Below, piece after piece: positions 1-12,433 of a stretch of DNA of 64,000 nucleotides. Position 1 is the stretch's first letter; every line of letters starts with the position of its first letter. The position numbers were made by a program, and so were the translations under genes. Under the pieces are notes generated by a model. That model was not told the origin of the DNA and made no database searches. It saw nothing but the letters and a program-made list of their open reading frames with translations. The stretch comes from Uloborus plumipes (lineage: Eukaryota > Arthropoda > Arachnida > Araneae > Uloboridae), in NCBI GenBank assembly GCA_038373865.1, contig JAXGGA010001043.1:62001-126000 (forward strand), read 5' to 3'.

Positions 1-299
1 CATATGAAGTAAATACTTAATCTCAGATTGTTATTTATTAAACACTGAAATTCAAACACTTGTCATGTCACTGACATAACTAAATGAAGCTACTTTCAAA
101 TAGTTTCTTGCTTGTTTTGACCGCAAGGTCAAAGAGATCTGATTGCCTTGAGAGAATCTTCGTGAATTTCTCATTGGTGCACAATTGAAAAATTTTTTAG
201 ATTTTGAAACCGCATCTAAACTTATAAATTGTTATAGACTACTGCAGAGTGCAATATATGTAACATTTGATTTTGAATGGCGTAAATATTGTAATTAAA

Positions 300-446
300 T
301 TACACTCCGGTTAACACTAAACCACCGGTTCTCTTTTGTATGTAAGTAATTATTTTTAAGTGCCAGAAAGTGGTTTCTGCCGTGCCGGTTTTAACCGGTT
401 TCTACCCGTGGTTTTTAGCGCCTCGGCAGATACCTGCCAACCCTGT
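300..446. mobile_element. Fragment of the CAGGGTTGG hAT family
   Basis: Reading inward from CTGCCAACCCTG (ending at about 446), the reverse complement matches the left end of the element at 53752: CAGGGTTGGCA, then GGTTAAAACCGG and GGTTTTTA words. The other end and TSD are not found. Confidence 0.5.
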
Positions 447-655
447 TCTAAACCACAAAAAAATTCTTGAACTTAAAATAATTACTGTTAACATCACTTG
501 GAGAGTTATTTATAAAAAAAAATTACAAATTCTTATATTCTTAACGCTTTTCCGAAAACATTTTTAAATTAAACAAAGTAACACGTTATGAAGAAAAATT
601 AAACCTTACAAGTTACTTAACATATCAGTTTATAGGTTTTATAATGAATTTTTAC

Positions 656-3600
656 CTGAAAGCTGCTAAACATACAAATAATTCTTTTATTTCTGCCACT
701 CCCTAGCTTCCCAGCTTGTTCAACAGCTAAGCTCAGTGATGCTAAAAACCCAGCTTTTGAGACGACATCTGGAGTATCTGCAGTATTTACTGAAACATAA
801 ATAAATTTAAGTTCACAATAATCTTACGTGGGTAAAGGCTCTAAAGATCACAAAAGATAACAATAAAATATAATGACATATGAAATAGTTTGTAAATAAT
901 TTGTGGATTTTTAATTTTCACAAGTAAACTAGAAATCAATGTCTTTCAATAATGAAATGACTTCCATATGATGTAATTAACTTATCACATTTAATTTTAA
1001 AAATTCTTTTGAGTGATATGTTAAAAAGCTCCAAAACATGAAAATTAAATTGGGATTAAAATTTCAGGTATGCTTTAAAGTTACAAGAAACTCCTCTTTG
1101 AATACAAAAGAAATATGCTTATGTATTAAAAAAATATCTGAAAAATTTAGATGTCTGTTGCTACATGTCTTTTTGTCAATACAGTTTCTGCAAGGAATTA
1201 TAAAACTCATGTCTTTCAATCAAGAATCATGTTAGAAATTTGTATTGCCATTTTAATGAAATTACATGGCTTTTGAGTAATGTAACTCCTCAAAAACTTT
1301 TTATCTAAATAATTTTTATTCATAAGGAAACAGCAGAATACATAAATTGTTCACCTCCTTAAACATAAAATAAACTTTACAACGGCAACACAAAAATAAG
1401 TCTAAAGCTGATTAATTTATCAAGGTAGCAAAAGTACTTTTTGTTACTTTAAGGCTTGCGGGAGAAGGGAGAAAAAGAGAAAGAGACTAATAATCTAACC
1501 ATATTGCAAAAAGTCAAGCATTTTTATAAGTAATGATGCATAATATTTAAGAAAAATATAGCTTTCTCATTTTTTTCAGTTGATGTTCACTTATTCAAGA
1601 AACAACTCTCTACTCCAAAACAATAACTTTACACTCAAAAACAAAATTCAAAATAATTTTTTCCCTGTAATAAAACTAGCTGTCATGTTTTATTAAATAG
1701 TTCAATAGTTTTTCAACATGGATTGTTATGGAAAAAGTTACTAAACCAAATACTTATATTAATTTGTTTTTAACCATACAAAACAGAAAATGATTTTTGA
1801 TGTTTTTAAAGTATTTTACTTACAGAATATTGAAAGTTAGCAAGAACAGAGTTAATATTACATGACGACAATCTTCCATAACTCAACAATATAATTATGA
1901 AATTAAATTAATTCAATACGATAAATTCAAATACCTTTTATAACAGGAATACCATCTCGATCAGTGATTAAAATAGCATGTAAGCCTTCAACCCTGAAAA
2001 TTGACACAAATAAGCATAAATAACAAAAATTAAAAAAAAAAAAAAAAGAATGCTGAATTTAATAAGCAAATCCAGGGAAAAGGCTAAAGCAAATAATTTT
2101 TAGATGTAATTAACAAAAAGATGCTTTTAATATGTATTTGATAGTGCAAGAGTTTATGTCCATTTTTTCGTTAAAAGTTCTTCATGTTTAAGAAAGCACT
2201 TTCAAGGACCAAGGTTAAAAATTACAGCATCTCGAAAAGTAATTAAAAAATAACGTCATGGTTACAAAAATGAGTGATACATTTTTACTTCGAGAAGCAA
2301 AACAAATTATGAGTCACAATATTTAAAAAATATTTTTGAGGTCAAAACTTATTTAGAAAAATAATGCAAAGAAAAAGTATATCTATGGAATATCATTTGG
2401 TGGTGTCATCTGATCAGTCTAAAAGTTAAAAAAAATAGACTTGTTGAATTGGCGATCACCCTGAGTGTTATTCAACTCAGAAACCCAGAGGTTAAGTTGC
2501 GGGTACATAGAAAACAACTAGCAGATTTTTTGCCTGAGATGATATTTTTCTCTGACAACAAAGGAAAATCTATTACATTTTTTAAGAGAGCTTTAAGCTT
2601 AAAGGAGCCTACCTAGTTTCAGCAATAGGGCATTTAAACCACTTGAAAAATTAATGAGTAAGGATGAGTTGCTAAATTGATTATTATGAAATACAAGTAT
2701 TTAACCCAGGTTATGAAATGCATATATTTAGCTTCAATGATTTTGCAACTAGAAAAGTAAAACATTTTTCTCCACCTTACCACCAGGAAAGTGGTAATTT
2801 TCTTCAGATGAAATTTTTTCTTTTTTAGCCTACCTTCCCGTTAAAAATAAAAGAGACGAAAAAAGCATTAAAATTGGCTTAATGCATCTAAAAAATGTCG
2901 CCAAGTCCAAAAAATATCGCCAAGTAAAAAAAAGTCAAAAAGAAACAAAAAAAATGAAATAAATATCGAAAAAATAAAAATTTGAAAGTAGGGTATTGAG
3001 ATGGGGAATTTGTGTGTCGGTCTGTCGGTCGGTCTGTCTGTCCCCCCCTAATAACTTTTGAATGAACATTCCGATTTGGACGAACTTTTTTTTGTTGGAA
3101 AGATCTCGGCGAGTACAGCTCATTCCCATATTTGATTTTTTGATTTGAACAATTTTTGGTTCAACTTTGAGCCGTTCAAACAACCGGTCCCGCGATACTA
3201 ACTTTTGAATGAACAGTCCGATTTGAACAAACTTTTTTTTGTTCGAAAGATCTTTTCAAGGATACTTCATTCCTGTATCTACATTTTCGATTTGAACAAT
3301 TTTTCGTTCAACATTGAACCGTTCAAACAAGCTCTCACCCCTAATAACTTTTGAGTGAACTGTCAGATTTAAACAAACTTTTTTTTGTTCGAAAGATCTC
3401 GGCAAGGATACTTCATCCCCGTTTTTAAATTTCCGATTTGAACATTTTTTCGTTCAACATTGAACCGTTCAAACAAGCCCTCACACCTAATAACTTTTGA
3501 ATGAACAGTCCGATTTAAACAAACTTTTTTTTGTTCAAAAGATCTCGGCAAGGATGCTTCATTACCGTATTTAAATTTTCAATTTGAACATTTTTTTCGG

Positions 3601-5494
3601 TCAACATTGAACCGTTCAAACAACCTTTCCCCACCTAATAACTTTTAAGTGAACCATCCGAATTGAATAAACTTTTTTTTGCTTGAAAGATCTCGTAGAG
3701 GCTCATTCCTATATTTCACTTTTCAATTTGAACCATTTTTCGTTCAATGATGAACCGTTCAGAAAAAATTTTAACATGAGCGCCTACGGAGAAATTTAAA
3801 TTGAATGTTGATTCTGAACTTCAAGGCGGATTTCCTTCAAACTAACTTTGTAAGAAAATGGTTTTGAAAAATAATGTATTGTAAAGTACTGTTCTGAATA
3901 ATCTTCTGTGAGGACTCTGATTCCGACTCCGACTCCGCAAACATGGCGGAAATGCAGGCTCAGAAAAAATGACTGACTGGGCAGACGATTTTTTGTTTAT
4001 TTATTTATTTGTTTTGTTTAATTTATTATTATTTTTTTTTATCAGACGATTTTTTTTTTTTTTGTCAACAAAAATTTTTCATTCACGAGAGCATTTTATT
4101 CCTTATTTATATTTAACAACTGGCAACAGATTAAAAATGAAATTCAAGACAAAGACATTTTATTAACGAACGACTTTTTTTTTCTTTCTTTGATAAAATG
4201 TGTTTTGAAGTTCTTTGTACTTTTATTTTATTTATTTTTTTTTTTTCTTTTGAAAACGATTGTGGAATTTTTCTACGGAAGAACTATAACAGTTACATTC
4301 TTTAAAAGGTGCGACAAAACTTTATTGACTCGTTTATTTACTTTTTACGTGTCTATTTTATCTGATGAGAGGGGTATATTTTGCTTTCAGAAATCAGCTT
4401 TAAGTGTTATAAAGATATGTTTGACATAATTTTTAGTTTCGGATAATCAAGAGAATATTGATCAGATGCTAATGCCGATGTCGATGTACGGGAAAGTAGG
4501 CTTGTTAGTTCTTGACAAAACTTCTTGTTTAATCCTAAGTTCATCTATGGCATCTCTGCCATTACTTCATGAGCGGCCTAATAAGATGAAGAAGCATAAA
4601 GATGTGAATAAAATTTCGGATCCATAGAGCTGTCACTTAAAAACTTTAAAATAATCATGAGAGTTCCCTAGCAATAAGTCCCTGACCTTAAGTCCCATAT
4701 TTTTTTTACATTTTACCATCTAAAACTTCAGACAATTTATAATAGTAATATTTCAGAAAATAATATTTAAAAAATAAATAAATGACTTTACATATACGTC
4801 ATAGGTAAAAAAAAAAATCTTGCAGAAGGCTTAAAGTGCTAAAAGAGAAATTTTAAAATACTAACTTTTTAATAATGTCTTGCAAAAATTTCTTTGCATC
4901 CTGAAAATAAATTCTTAAATTAAAAAACATTTTAAAATTTACAGGCATATACAATAATAAAGACTTTGGAAAAAAAATCTGAAAAACACTGATATGTAAA
5001 TCAATTGTTTGAAAACATATTTCATAAAAAAAATATTGAAAAGATACTGATGTAGTAATTCATTTTTATGATGCATAACATCTAAATTGTTAACACACTT
5101 AAGGGATCAAAATGTTTCCAAGCAGAATTCAATGTTAAAAAATTGTATTAAATTATACAGTATACTATGTGAACCACTATATCATTTCGCATAAACTGCT
5201 TTTACATGAAGGGGTGCCGATGACGTGCTATAGCGCATAAAATACACAGATTTGAGAAAAGGGACCCGATATTTGAAACTTAACATGTCTCGTGGGACAC
5301 GCTATTTATCTTGGCGGCACTTAGTTTCAAATTTCTCAAAAGAAAAATCAAAGAAAAAGAGTTTACTTTTCTTTAAAAGATTTTCTTATATATATAACCG
5401 GCCAAGTTAACTAGTTGCTAAATAGCTTCATAGTTGTATTTTCTTCTTTATCAACTTTCTACTGAGATATGAGAGCCATAAGAATTTTTAAAAA

Positions 5495-5571
<77 letters not shown>

Positions 5572-8500
5572 CTTTTTTTTGGCAGAATGGGGGACCCACT
5601 ATTTTCAAAATGGACCCACTTTTTGAGAAACAGTAGGTCCTTGGGACCCATTTTAGTGAGCACCCAGCGGAACACTGTACATATCAAGTGTTTTAAGGTT
5701 AAACACATTTCACTGTCTTATAATGATGACTATAATGAAACAAAAAGTCACTTCTTCAGTAAAAAAAAAGTATATAACATTTTATCTAAAAATTACAGAC
5801 TCAAAAGAAAGTAGGAAACATGTAACAAGGAAAGGAACATAAAAAGATACGATATATAGTACTTCATACATTGACTTAAAAGTTGCTGACCCAGGAGTAC
5901 CAACAGATTTTCAACTGTCCCAATGAGAAAGGGGAACTAAATTCTTAAAAAGAAAGAAAAGAAAGACCAAAGAAGGACCTTTTCTTGAATATTTAGAAAT
6001 TAAATTAGGGATGTACTGATTAATCGGGGGCAATCAATAATCGGCCAATTTGCCAATTATTTCTAATAGGCCAATTTTTACCCATTAATCAAATAAAAAC
6101 TTGTTTTTTACTTAAAATCACTTTTGTCTAGAACAAGATAGCAAACTGAATGAATTTCTTATACCATCAAATAGCTTTGAACTCTAGCTGCCATGCCCCC
6201 ACTTGATTCAAAATTAACAAATTACCATGGCACAAGGGTGCTTATTACACATTACTGTATGTTTAGGGCAGTGGTGGCCAACCCGCGGCACGCGTGCCAC
6301 AGTGTGGCACAGCGGAGTATTTAAAGTGGCACGCGAAGACTTGTTGAACTTTTTTCAAAATTGAGAAAATAATGTGGTTTTCAGCAATTTTGTGGAATTT
6401 TTTAAACCTTATTTTCATAGTTGAAAAAATCCCTTTTAAATCTTACTGCTAATTCATTTGTATTTAATTATAAATATAATACGTTATATTATAGTCAAAA
6501 GCTTAATCTGGAGATGTAATCGTGCGTTCTATAAATGGTTTGGGCAAGAATCCAAAGAGCGGGAGGTGGGGGGGGGGGGAGTTCCCAAAACCCTAAGTGA
6601 TTCTGAGGATTCCGACTCAGACTCGGATGGTTTTTTAACAGATGGCACAACTTAATTACGCTCTACCAAAGATGGTTCAGAAAATGACCAAAAATTTGAA
6701 TTATCCCTGCAGAAGGGAAGTCTTTGGGCTAAAACTTTCTAAATCAACTTAACTGTTAGCCACTGTTGGATCTAGGAGAGAGCAAGGGGGCCCTAGCTTC
6801 GGGCAGCAAAACTTAAGTGTATCAAAAGCCCAAATGCGGTTCTAAAAATGTGTCATGAACTCCCTAGGAGTCCAAAAAATTCTTAAAATTACGTTTTTCA
6901 CCCTCTTATAGCAGAAAATTTCTGGAGAAGTGTTCCGACACCCACTTCTTCTTCCTAAGATCCCTATGTTTAGAAATGCATTTTAGTGCATAAATTCTAA
7001 ACGTTTCCAGAGAAAAGCCCCTTTATACCTCTTCTCTTAAATTAGCCAAATGTATCCTAAAATGACATTTTTGAAACTTCTATTTCAAAAAGATTGCAGT
7101 GCAGATTCCCCTTTTCCTTGTCTGACATCGCCAACTTTTTTGTATGTGTTTTTAAACGAAGGAGCCTTCGAATCGCCCAACCTTTTCCTTAACATCACCA
7201 ATTATAACATTTCCGGAGGGACCCCCGAACTCTCCTAAACAATCTAAGAATGCATCTTTTAGTTTTCAATTTTGAAATTATTAATGGCAGAGCAAGCACT
7301 ACTTCCTCTAATATCTCAAAATATAGTCTAAAACTCCATTTTTAAAACTTCAGTTTCAAAAAGTTTCCCATGACAGCCTCCAAGTCCCAGGCCTTCTAAA
7401 GTTATTAAAGATAGTCTAATATTTATTTACAGACTTTAATTCAGAAAACTTTCTTGTGAAGGTCTGCCGAACTCACAGTTTCCCAAACGTTACTACAAAA
7501 GATGCCGTGAAATTAAAGTTAAACCGCGAAGAGATGGCAGGTCGATTGGAAACGGAAACGGAACACTTCATTTAAAATAGGTTGGATTAGCGAGAAAGCA
7601 CAACTTCACTGCTTACGCGTTCCAGCAGATCCAACCTATTTCAAAATGAAGTGGTCCGTTTCCGCTTCCAGTCGATACACCATCTCTTTGCGGTTCAACT
7701 ATACGTGTTTACGATTTCAGTTTTGAAAACTCTCCGAGGGATATCTCTACATTCTCCCTCTTATTTAAAGTCTGCAGATATGGCCTAAACCTGAACCTTT
7801 CGTTCTCAATGACTACTCAAAAATGACTTCACACAATGGCGCAAAAAATTTCAATGGAAACCCTGAAAGGTACCTTTCTCCTATTATTTTCAAATAAAAC
7901 CTAAAGTCACATTTTTAGGACAATTTCGAACACGCTTTAGAAGAGATGAACTTGATAACATTAAGGTTTCGTTCTATGTGAGTCTAGAATTGTACTTTTC
8001 AAACTTCAATGTTGAAAATTTTCCAGAGTGAGAACCCCTACCATTTTACAGTTTCTATAACCGGACCAAAGATAGCAAAAAACAAGTTTTCCCTGCACAT
8101 AGCTTCTTCACTGCTCAAACTTAGAGAAATAATATAGTATTTGAGTAAAAGTTACACAATCAGCCAATAAATAAAAAAAATTTCCTTTATGGTCGTTGAA
8201 AAATTCAAAGTGTGGCACGCGAAATATTTCTTTTCCCGAAAGTGGCACTTTTCCCAAAAAGGTTGGCCACCCCTGGTTTAGGGGGAATGCAAAAAGGTAA
8301 AAGAGATTACAGGCAGAAAAAAGGGTCTAGACAAGATGTTGAAAACACTTTTAGGAACTTAAAACTAAAATTGGGACTTTTAGGGGGAAAAAAGGAATAG
8401 TTGGGAGCCCTGCAGCCCTTGTTTAGCAACACAGATAGTTTTAACATCAATTTGTGACTACTTTAAAATACTAAATCTTCAAAATTATCAAAAACTTTAG

Positions 8501-8591
8501 CAAAAAATATTCATTCAAATCATTTAATAGAAAAATAATCACAAAAGTTTACCTCAGAGCTGTCTCCAGATGCAAAATCTCCATTTGGCAT
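656..8591 (-). CDS. LAMTOR3: LAMTOR3 (MP1) Ragulator subunit, partial; 3' end outside window
   Basis: LAMTOR3 is a roadblock/LC7-fold protein. It pairs with LAMTOR2 in Ragulator on late endosomes and lysosomes, where it scaffolds MEK1/ERK and helps anchor Rag GTPases for mTORC1 (family knowledge). Exons read on the minus strand: 8591-8553 (less certain), 1993-1935 and 789-656, all with AG/GT borders. The 1993-1935 exon encodes VEGLHAILITDRDGIPVIK, nearly the human VEGLHAIVVSDRDGVPVIK. The 789-656 exon continues with AGFLASLSLA, then GSGRNKRIIC and FSSFQ, matching the PGFLSTFALA...KNKSIICYYNTYQ stretch. Phases join without a break (AG|G gives Arg before VEG; G|TA gives Val). The remaining ~45 residues (from VVQFN on in other species) are not in bases 1-655, so the last exon(s) lie off the left edge. 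The probable start is ATG in the 8591-8553 exon (MEILHLETAL), about four residues shorter than human. That exon and start are inferred. Confidence 0.85.
790..2869. other. LAMTOR3 introns, no further feature
   Basis: Apart from the 59-nt exon at 1935-1993, this is AT-rich intron with poly-A and poly-T runs. No ORF, repeat unit or transposon end could be supported. Confidence 0.6.
2870..3048. repeat. Dispersed repeat, lead-in to the 146-bp array; relative at 35.7 kb
   Basis: GGCTTAATGCAT, then a ~90-bp A-rich stretch, then GAAAGTAG and a GTCTGTCGGTCGGTCTGTCT run. The same order occurs at 35725-35870 (AGGCTTAATGCATG ... TTAGAAAGTAG ... CTGTCAGTTGGTC), so this is an interspersed repeat of unknown class. 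Confidence 0.6.
3049..3770. repeat. Tandem repeat, about 146-bp units, five copies
   Basis: TAATAACTTTTGAATGAACA-type starts recur at about 3049, 3198, 3342, 3488 and 3637. Each is followed by TTTGTTCGAAAGATCTCGGC and TTCGTTCAACATTGAACCGT. The minus-strand ORFs here (MFERLKVEP..., MPRSFEQKK...) are translations of the repeat and not genes. Confidence 0.9.
3790..5498. other. LAMTOR3 intron, T-rich, nothing recognised
   Basis: Long T runs at 4020-4240 create hydrophobic-looking chance ORFs. The rest is plain AT-rich DNA. Confidence 0.6.
5499..5568. repeat. (AT)n microsatellite, about 70 bp
   Basis: Uninterrupted AT dinucleotides apart from edge ACAT units. The following 5586-5660 block repeats GGGACCCA/GGACCCAC words in both orientations and may be a small element end. 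Other short (AT)n runs are at 33919-33950, 38681-38708 and 63131-63148. Confidence 0.95.
6005..6100. mobile_element. Fragment of a hAT-like end (TTAATCGG family)
   Basis: GGGATGTACTGATTAATCGG with repeated TAATCGG/CCAATT words, a layout common at hAT ends. The partner end is not found. Confidence 0.3.
6269..8275. mobile_element. hAT-type non-autonomous element with perfect 8-bp TSD
   Basis: GTTTAGGG lies at 6261-6268 and 8276-8283. Ends CAGTGGTGGCCAACC...GGTTGGCCACCCCTG, with GTGGCACGCG subterminal copies at both ends (about 6325 and 8213). The 2007-bp body holds no transposase. It contains degenerate ~110-bp repeats (6840-8030) and a nested hairpin element. Confidence 0.9.
7517..7703. mobile_element. 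Hairpin MITE nested in the 6269-8275 hAT
   Basis: Arms run GTTAAACCGCGAAGAGATGG... and, inverted, GTTGAACCGCAAAGAGATGG..., pairing over about 70 bp through GGAAACGGAAACGGA and AAATAGGTTGGAT, around a ~50-bp loop. Over 85% arm identity by eye. Confidence 0.8.
8553..8591 (-). CDS. LAMTOR3: Candidate first coding exon of LAMTOR3
   Basis: A 39-nt block has a strong acceptor (T-run then AG) and a GTAAAC donor. In the frame that joins the next LAMTOR3 exon it reads CQMEILHLETAL and ends with AG, completing an Arg codon just before VEGLHAI. The human protein has a Ser codon split at the equivalent point, so the phase-2 junction looks conserved. The other open frame (MPNGDFASGDSSE) would hit TGA two codons into the next exon, so it is not used. 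The hydrophobic spacing resembles the N-terminal helix of MP1. Confidence 0.5.
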
Positions 8592-8798
8592 CTAAAAAAG
8601 AGAAATATTTTAATGGCATAGGTGTACTAATATAAACATATGGTTAATGAATTGAAATTACCAATTTTCTTTAAACTGTTTTAAAACAAAACTGGCCTAA
8701 TTTAAGATTTTAAAGTGCAAGATAATTCATATTGCCTCATTTTAAAATAAACAAAAAATTAAAACTAAAAAACAAAATCTTATCAATTTTGGTATATA

Positions 8799-8973
8799 CT
8801 GTCGGCCCCGCTTAAACGAATATTGTCGGTTCCAAGAAATATTATTCGATTATGCGGGGCATTCGATTAAGCAGGGATCTTTAACATAACGTTTATAGCA
8901 TCGGTTCTGAGACATTTTATTCGTATAAGCGGGGTATTCGTTTATCGGGTTACACGATTAAGCGGGATGACTG
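8799..8973. mobile_element. Pogo/Tigger-like MITE, 175 bp
   Basis: TA-flanked, with ends CTGTCGGCCCCGCTTAA / TTAAGCGGGATGACTG and internal copies of GCGGGG..ATTCG. Noncoding. Confidence 0.7.
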
Positions 8974-10044
8974 TATTAACAAATAACATAGGATTTGCTT
9001 TTCTATTATTAAGTTTTTCAAAAACTTTGTTATTCTTTCCATGAGTGATAAATACTGTCACATGATCCACTATAACTGCTTGAAGCATTTCCTGAAAAAT
9101 ATTATAATTACTCTTTGTATTTGTTACACATGAAAGTAAATGGTTTTGAAAACACCAACTTGTAAAAGAAGTTAAATGTATTTTAAAATTATATTCGCAG
9201 TGGCAGATTTACTATGTACTAACTGCAAACGGCCTCCCTGACCATAGTGACCCCTGAGAAGATTCCAAAATGCAAATGATTGATGTTTTTCTTTGTTCCA
9301 TGATACAGATAAAGGCCCCCAAAAATACATTGCGACAAACCCCAAAACCATTAAAACAGCCAGAATATTTATAAATTCCAATTTTAAATTAACCATTTTT
9401 AGAAATTGTATATCTTCCAAATTAGCTTTTATTTGTAAAAAAATTCATTGCCGAAGCTTTTTTTTTCTTTCAATCACTATTTATGCATATATTTTTGTGA
9501 AAGCTTGAGAGAAAAAAATTATCTCATTTTATTTGAAAAAACATAGACCCTCTTTTGATATAAGTTGAAAAGTACTGGTTGATACCAGTTGGTGCCAGAT
9601 CAATAAAGTAGTTTTCAAATGTTGTATTGTTGCATTGTTTACAAAAAAAGGAATAATGACAGAAAATAATATTAATTATACCAGAAATACGATTAAAAGA
9701 CAGACTGGAGGATAGCTAGTGTATAATTACGTAAATCAAAAAAAGTTGAATTAAATGCATAACATTTGGGGTTTTGGGCCCAGAGCCTTTTGCTGGTTAT
9801 AGCATTTGTATAAAAAATGTGGTTGTACAGAGAAGACAAATATAATTTGAACTGAGACTTTTTTAAATATCAGGGGACATAATGGTACCATGATCAATTC
9901 TACAAAATACTGAGGCGCGGCATTTTGAGGTAGAGTACTTGATTTCCCAACTGTATCTTGTTATACCATGAGGTATATCTATGGTCAACACCATTTGGGA
10001 TCAACTGTACGTGATCTTTACCTCTAAAATTTTCTTCAACATGC
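8974..10044. other. Noncoding, no recognised element
   Basis: AT-rich. The minus ORF ending at 9900 (..DHRYTSWYNKIQLG..) crosses the hAT border at 10053 and is not supported as a gene. Its left part may belong to an older repeat. Confidence 0.5.
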
Positions 10045-10052
10045 ACTGTATT

Positions 10053-12156
10053 CAGAGGCGTAGCAAGGGGTGGGCGAATCGGGCGACCGCCCAGGGCCTC
10101 GCGCCTCCCGAGGCCTCGCACCTCCACTTTTCCCCGAATTTTGCTCCATTCTAACTTTTTTCCGAGGCAAAATTTTACAAAGTATATCCGAATCATACAG
10201 TTGAAAACACTATTTTTTCGGGTCAAAAATTAAAAAAAAAGAACGAAGTTCCCTTTCTTTGAACTTCTGTCCGATTTTTCTGTCCGGAAGTTTTTCCGGA
10301 CTTTCGGTGCGCCGTCTTATTCACTGTCCACAGTTTTGGCTCAATCTTTATCTGCATTCAATTAAAGAATATCTGGGTTCCCAACCAGGTCAGGAAAAAA
10401 ATGTGTCACGACTGTTTTTTTTTTTTTTTTTTTTTTTAAGGTGATGGCATAGGGCCTCCAAAACAGACTGAAATCCATAACACGGCAAATTTTGACTCAG
10501 CTACTCCCGTTAGCTACCACAATCCAGAATTTCGTTAATGAAATTGTCGGGCGTCTCATATAAAAGGTGCAATTTAAGAAGATTCAGCTTGGTGCTGATT
10601 ATTTTTTCATCAGGGTACTACAGAACGTAGGACCAGAAAAATGTAGGACAATGTGACAATTTGTAGGACAATGTGACTGTTGAATTATATACATATTGAG
10701 CAGGCAGTAGAAAAAAACTCATGTAGTTAATAATTACTTTTGATGATCACGTATTCGATACATGTTGGGAGGAGGGGGACTCATTGATCAAACCATACAC
10801 CATGTAGGACAAATATGTTTTTCAACAATGTTAATAATTATCTTAAGATTTAATTAAAAAAGCCACAGTAAGTGATAAGTTTTTGAGACTCGTAAAATCG
10901 ACATATTTGATCCCTGCTACCCCTGTTAGCTACCACAATCGGGAACTGTTATAAGAGAAAAGCTTGACAGTAATAAACAGAAAAATCTCTATCAGGAACC
11001 CTTGACTATAATGTTGGGCAGTGGTGGCCCGATCGGTAAGGCATCGGACTCGTGTCCGAAGGGACCCGGGTTCTATCCCAGCCTATCAAAGATCCACCGT
11101 CTTGATTAATGGTGGCTGGGAGGCGTTAAAAATGTCGTGGTCACAAAGTCCTCCAAGTGAAACGATACCTCTGGGGAAGCTGGGCCTAGGGTTTGCTCGA
11201 CCCTAGGTTCTAGTTCAAAATTAAGAACACAGCGCTCTTCAGGGCCCTATCTCGGTTAAACCACGAAGCTGTGGTAGGTACGGGGGACCCTGGAGTGTGA
11301 AAGGAAATGAATGAAATGAATGAGTATATAACGTTTTATTTGAATTAATTGTCAGTGAAGTTAAGATTGTGCCCCATGTGAATTTGTAATGTATATGTGG
11401 CATGAGTGAAATAAAGATTGAATGACACAGCAGCCTTGCACGTGAACTGACAATAAAAAAATACTATTGTAACTCAACGCTTTTTTCCTCAAATTGTATC
11501 AGTAAAGTAAACTCTGCAAGTTGGAGTGGATACTGTACAAAAATTTCCCAACCAAGCCCAGCACACACCATTTACACACGGTTGAAAATGTTCCCCCCTC
11601 CTCCCTTTTATTCAGGCAGTTATTTGTAGATGCTAATTTTGTAAAGATAAATTTTTGATCAATTAGTAGAATTTCTTGATTTTAAGTCTTTTTTCTCCTG
11701 AAGCAAATCAACTGTGCAAAAAAAGTTGCACTAATCAGTGCAATATCAAAACAGACTTAACGCAAAGCAGATCTTTTACAGCGTAATATCAATAAAATTT
11801 AGAATGAATAAGTATTCATTTGCGGTTTTATAAATTATAAATTTATTTCATAGCTCATCAAAATATTTTGACAAAAAATTAAATATATCAAGCATTTCAA
11901 AGCAATGACCCCAAAATATGTGTAATTATTTCACATTGCATGTTTTTATCTCAAATATTTTTTAAATGTATAATATTTTAATTTTTATGATTGACAATAA
12001 AAACGAGAACGTTTTCTTTTTTTAATATTTGTTTATTTTCTTTGCATAGAATAGTTGAATAACTTGAATTGGAATCAATCTCAGAAGGGGGAGAGGGGCT
12101 CGGGGCCTCGCAAAATTTGTTCGCCCAGTCTTAATTTTGTTCTTGCTACGCCACTG
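10053..12156. mobile_element. hAT-type non-autonomous element, 8-bp TSD
   Basis: Ends CAGAGGCGTAGCAAG...CTTGCTACGCCACTG, flanked by ACTGTATT (10045-10052) and ACTGTGTT (12157-12164). Both ends carry GGGCCTCGC words. Length 2104 bp, no transposase ORF; it carries a tRNA-derived SINE at 11017-11324. Confidence 0.88.
11017..11324 (+). mobile_element. tRNA-derived SINE, full length
   Basis: The tRNA-like head has an A box (TGGCCCGATCGG) and a B box (GGTTCTATCCC), followed by an unrelated body and a GAAATGAATGAAATGAATGA tail. Possible TSD TATAATGTT / TATAACGTT. The 3' body recurs on the other strand at 31583-31670. Confidence 0.8.
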
Positions 12157-12433
12157 ACTGTGTTCAAGTCTCACTAAACAAAAGTTTCACAAAACTTCTT
12201 TTGCTAGAAAAATAAATTTGATATCAATGCAAAACAGCCAAAGAATATCGATGTTTCCGAATAAAAACAAAGAGTGGCATCATGTTAGGGAAATAACAAA
12301 AACTGATAAGTTTCAAAAATTTGTAAAATGTAACTAAAATCTTCATACCATCATCCAAACAATGCAAACTATCATGTAAGCCCGGTGAATGGAAAGAAAG
12401 CCCAACACCTTAACACTTAGTTATGGTTCAGAA

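Noticed and set aside
2935..3551. Minus-strand ORFs MFERLKVEP... and MPRSFEQKK...
   Set aside because: They are translations of the 146-bp tandem array; the peptides repeat with the DNA unit.
4190..4429. Hydrophobic 79-codon ORF resembling a signal or membrane protein
   Set aside because: The hydrophobicity comes from T runs; there is no support from splice sites or homology, and it lies in the LAMTOR3 intron.
5451..5708. 85-codon ORF with a YI repeat
   Set aside because: It is the (AT)n microsatellite read in frame.
9900..10226. 108-codon minus-strand ORF
   Set aside because: It crosses the left border of the 10053 hAT element, so the reading frame is a junction artefact.
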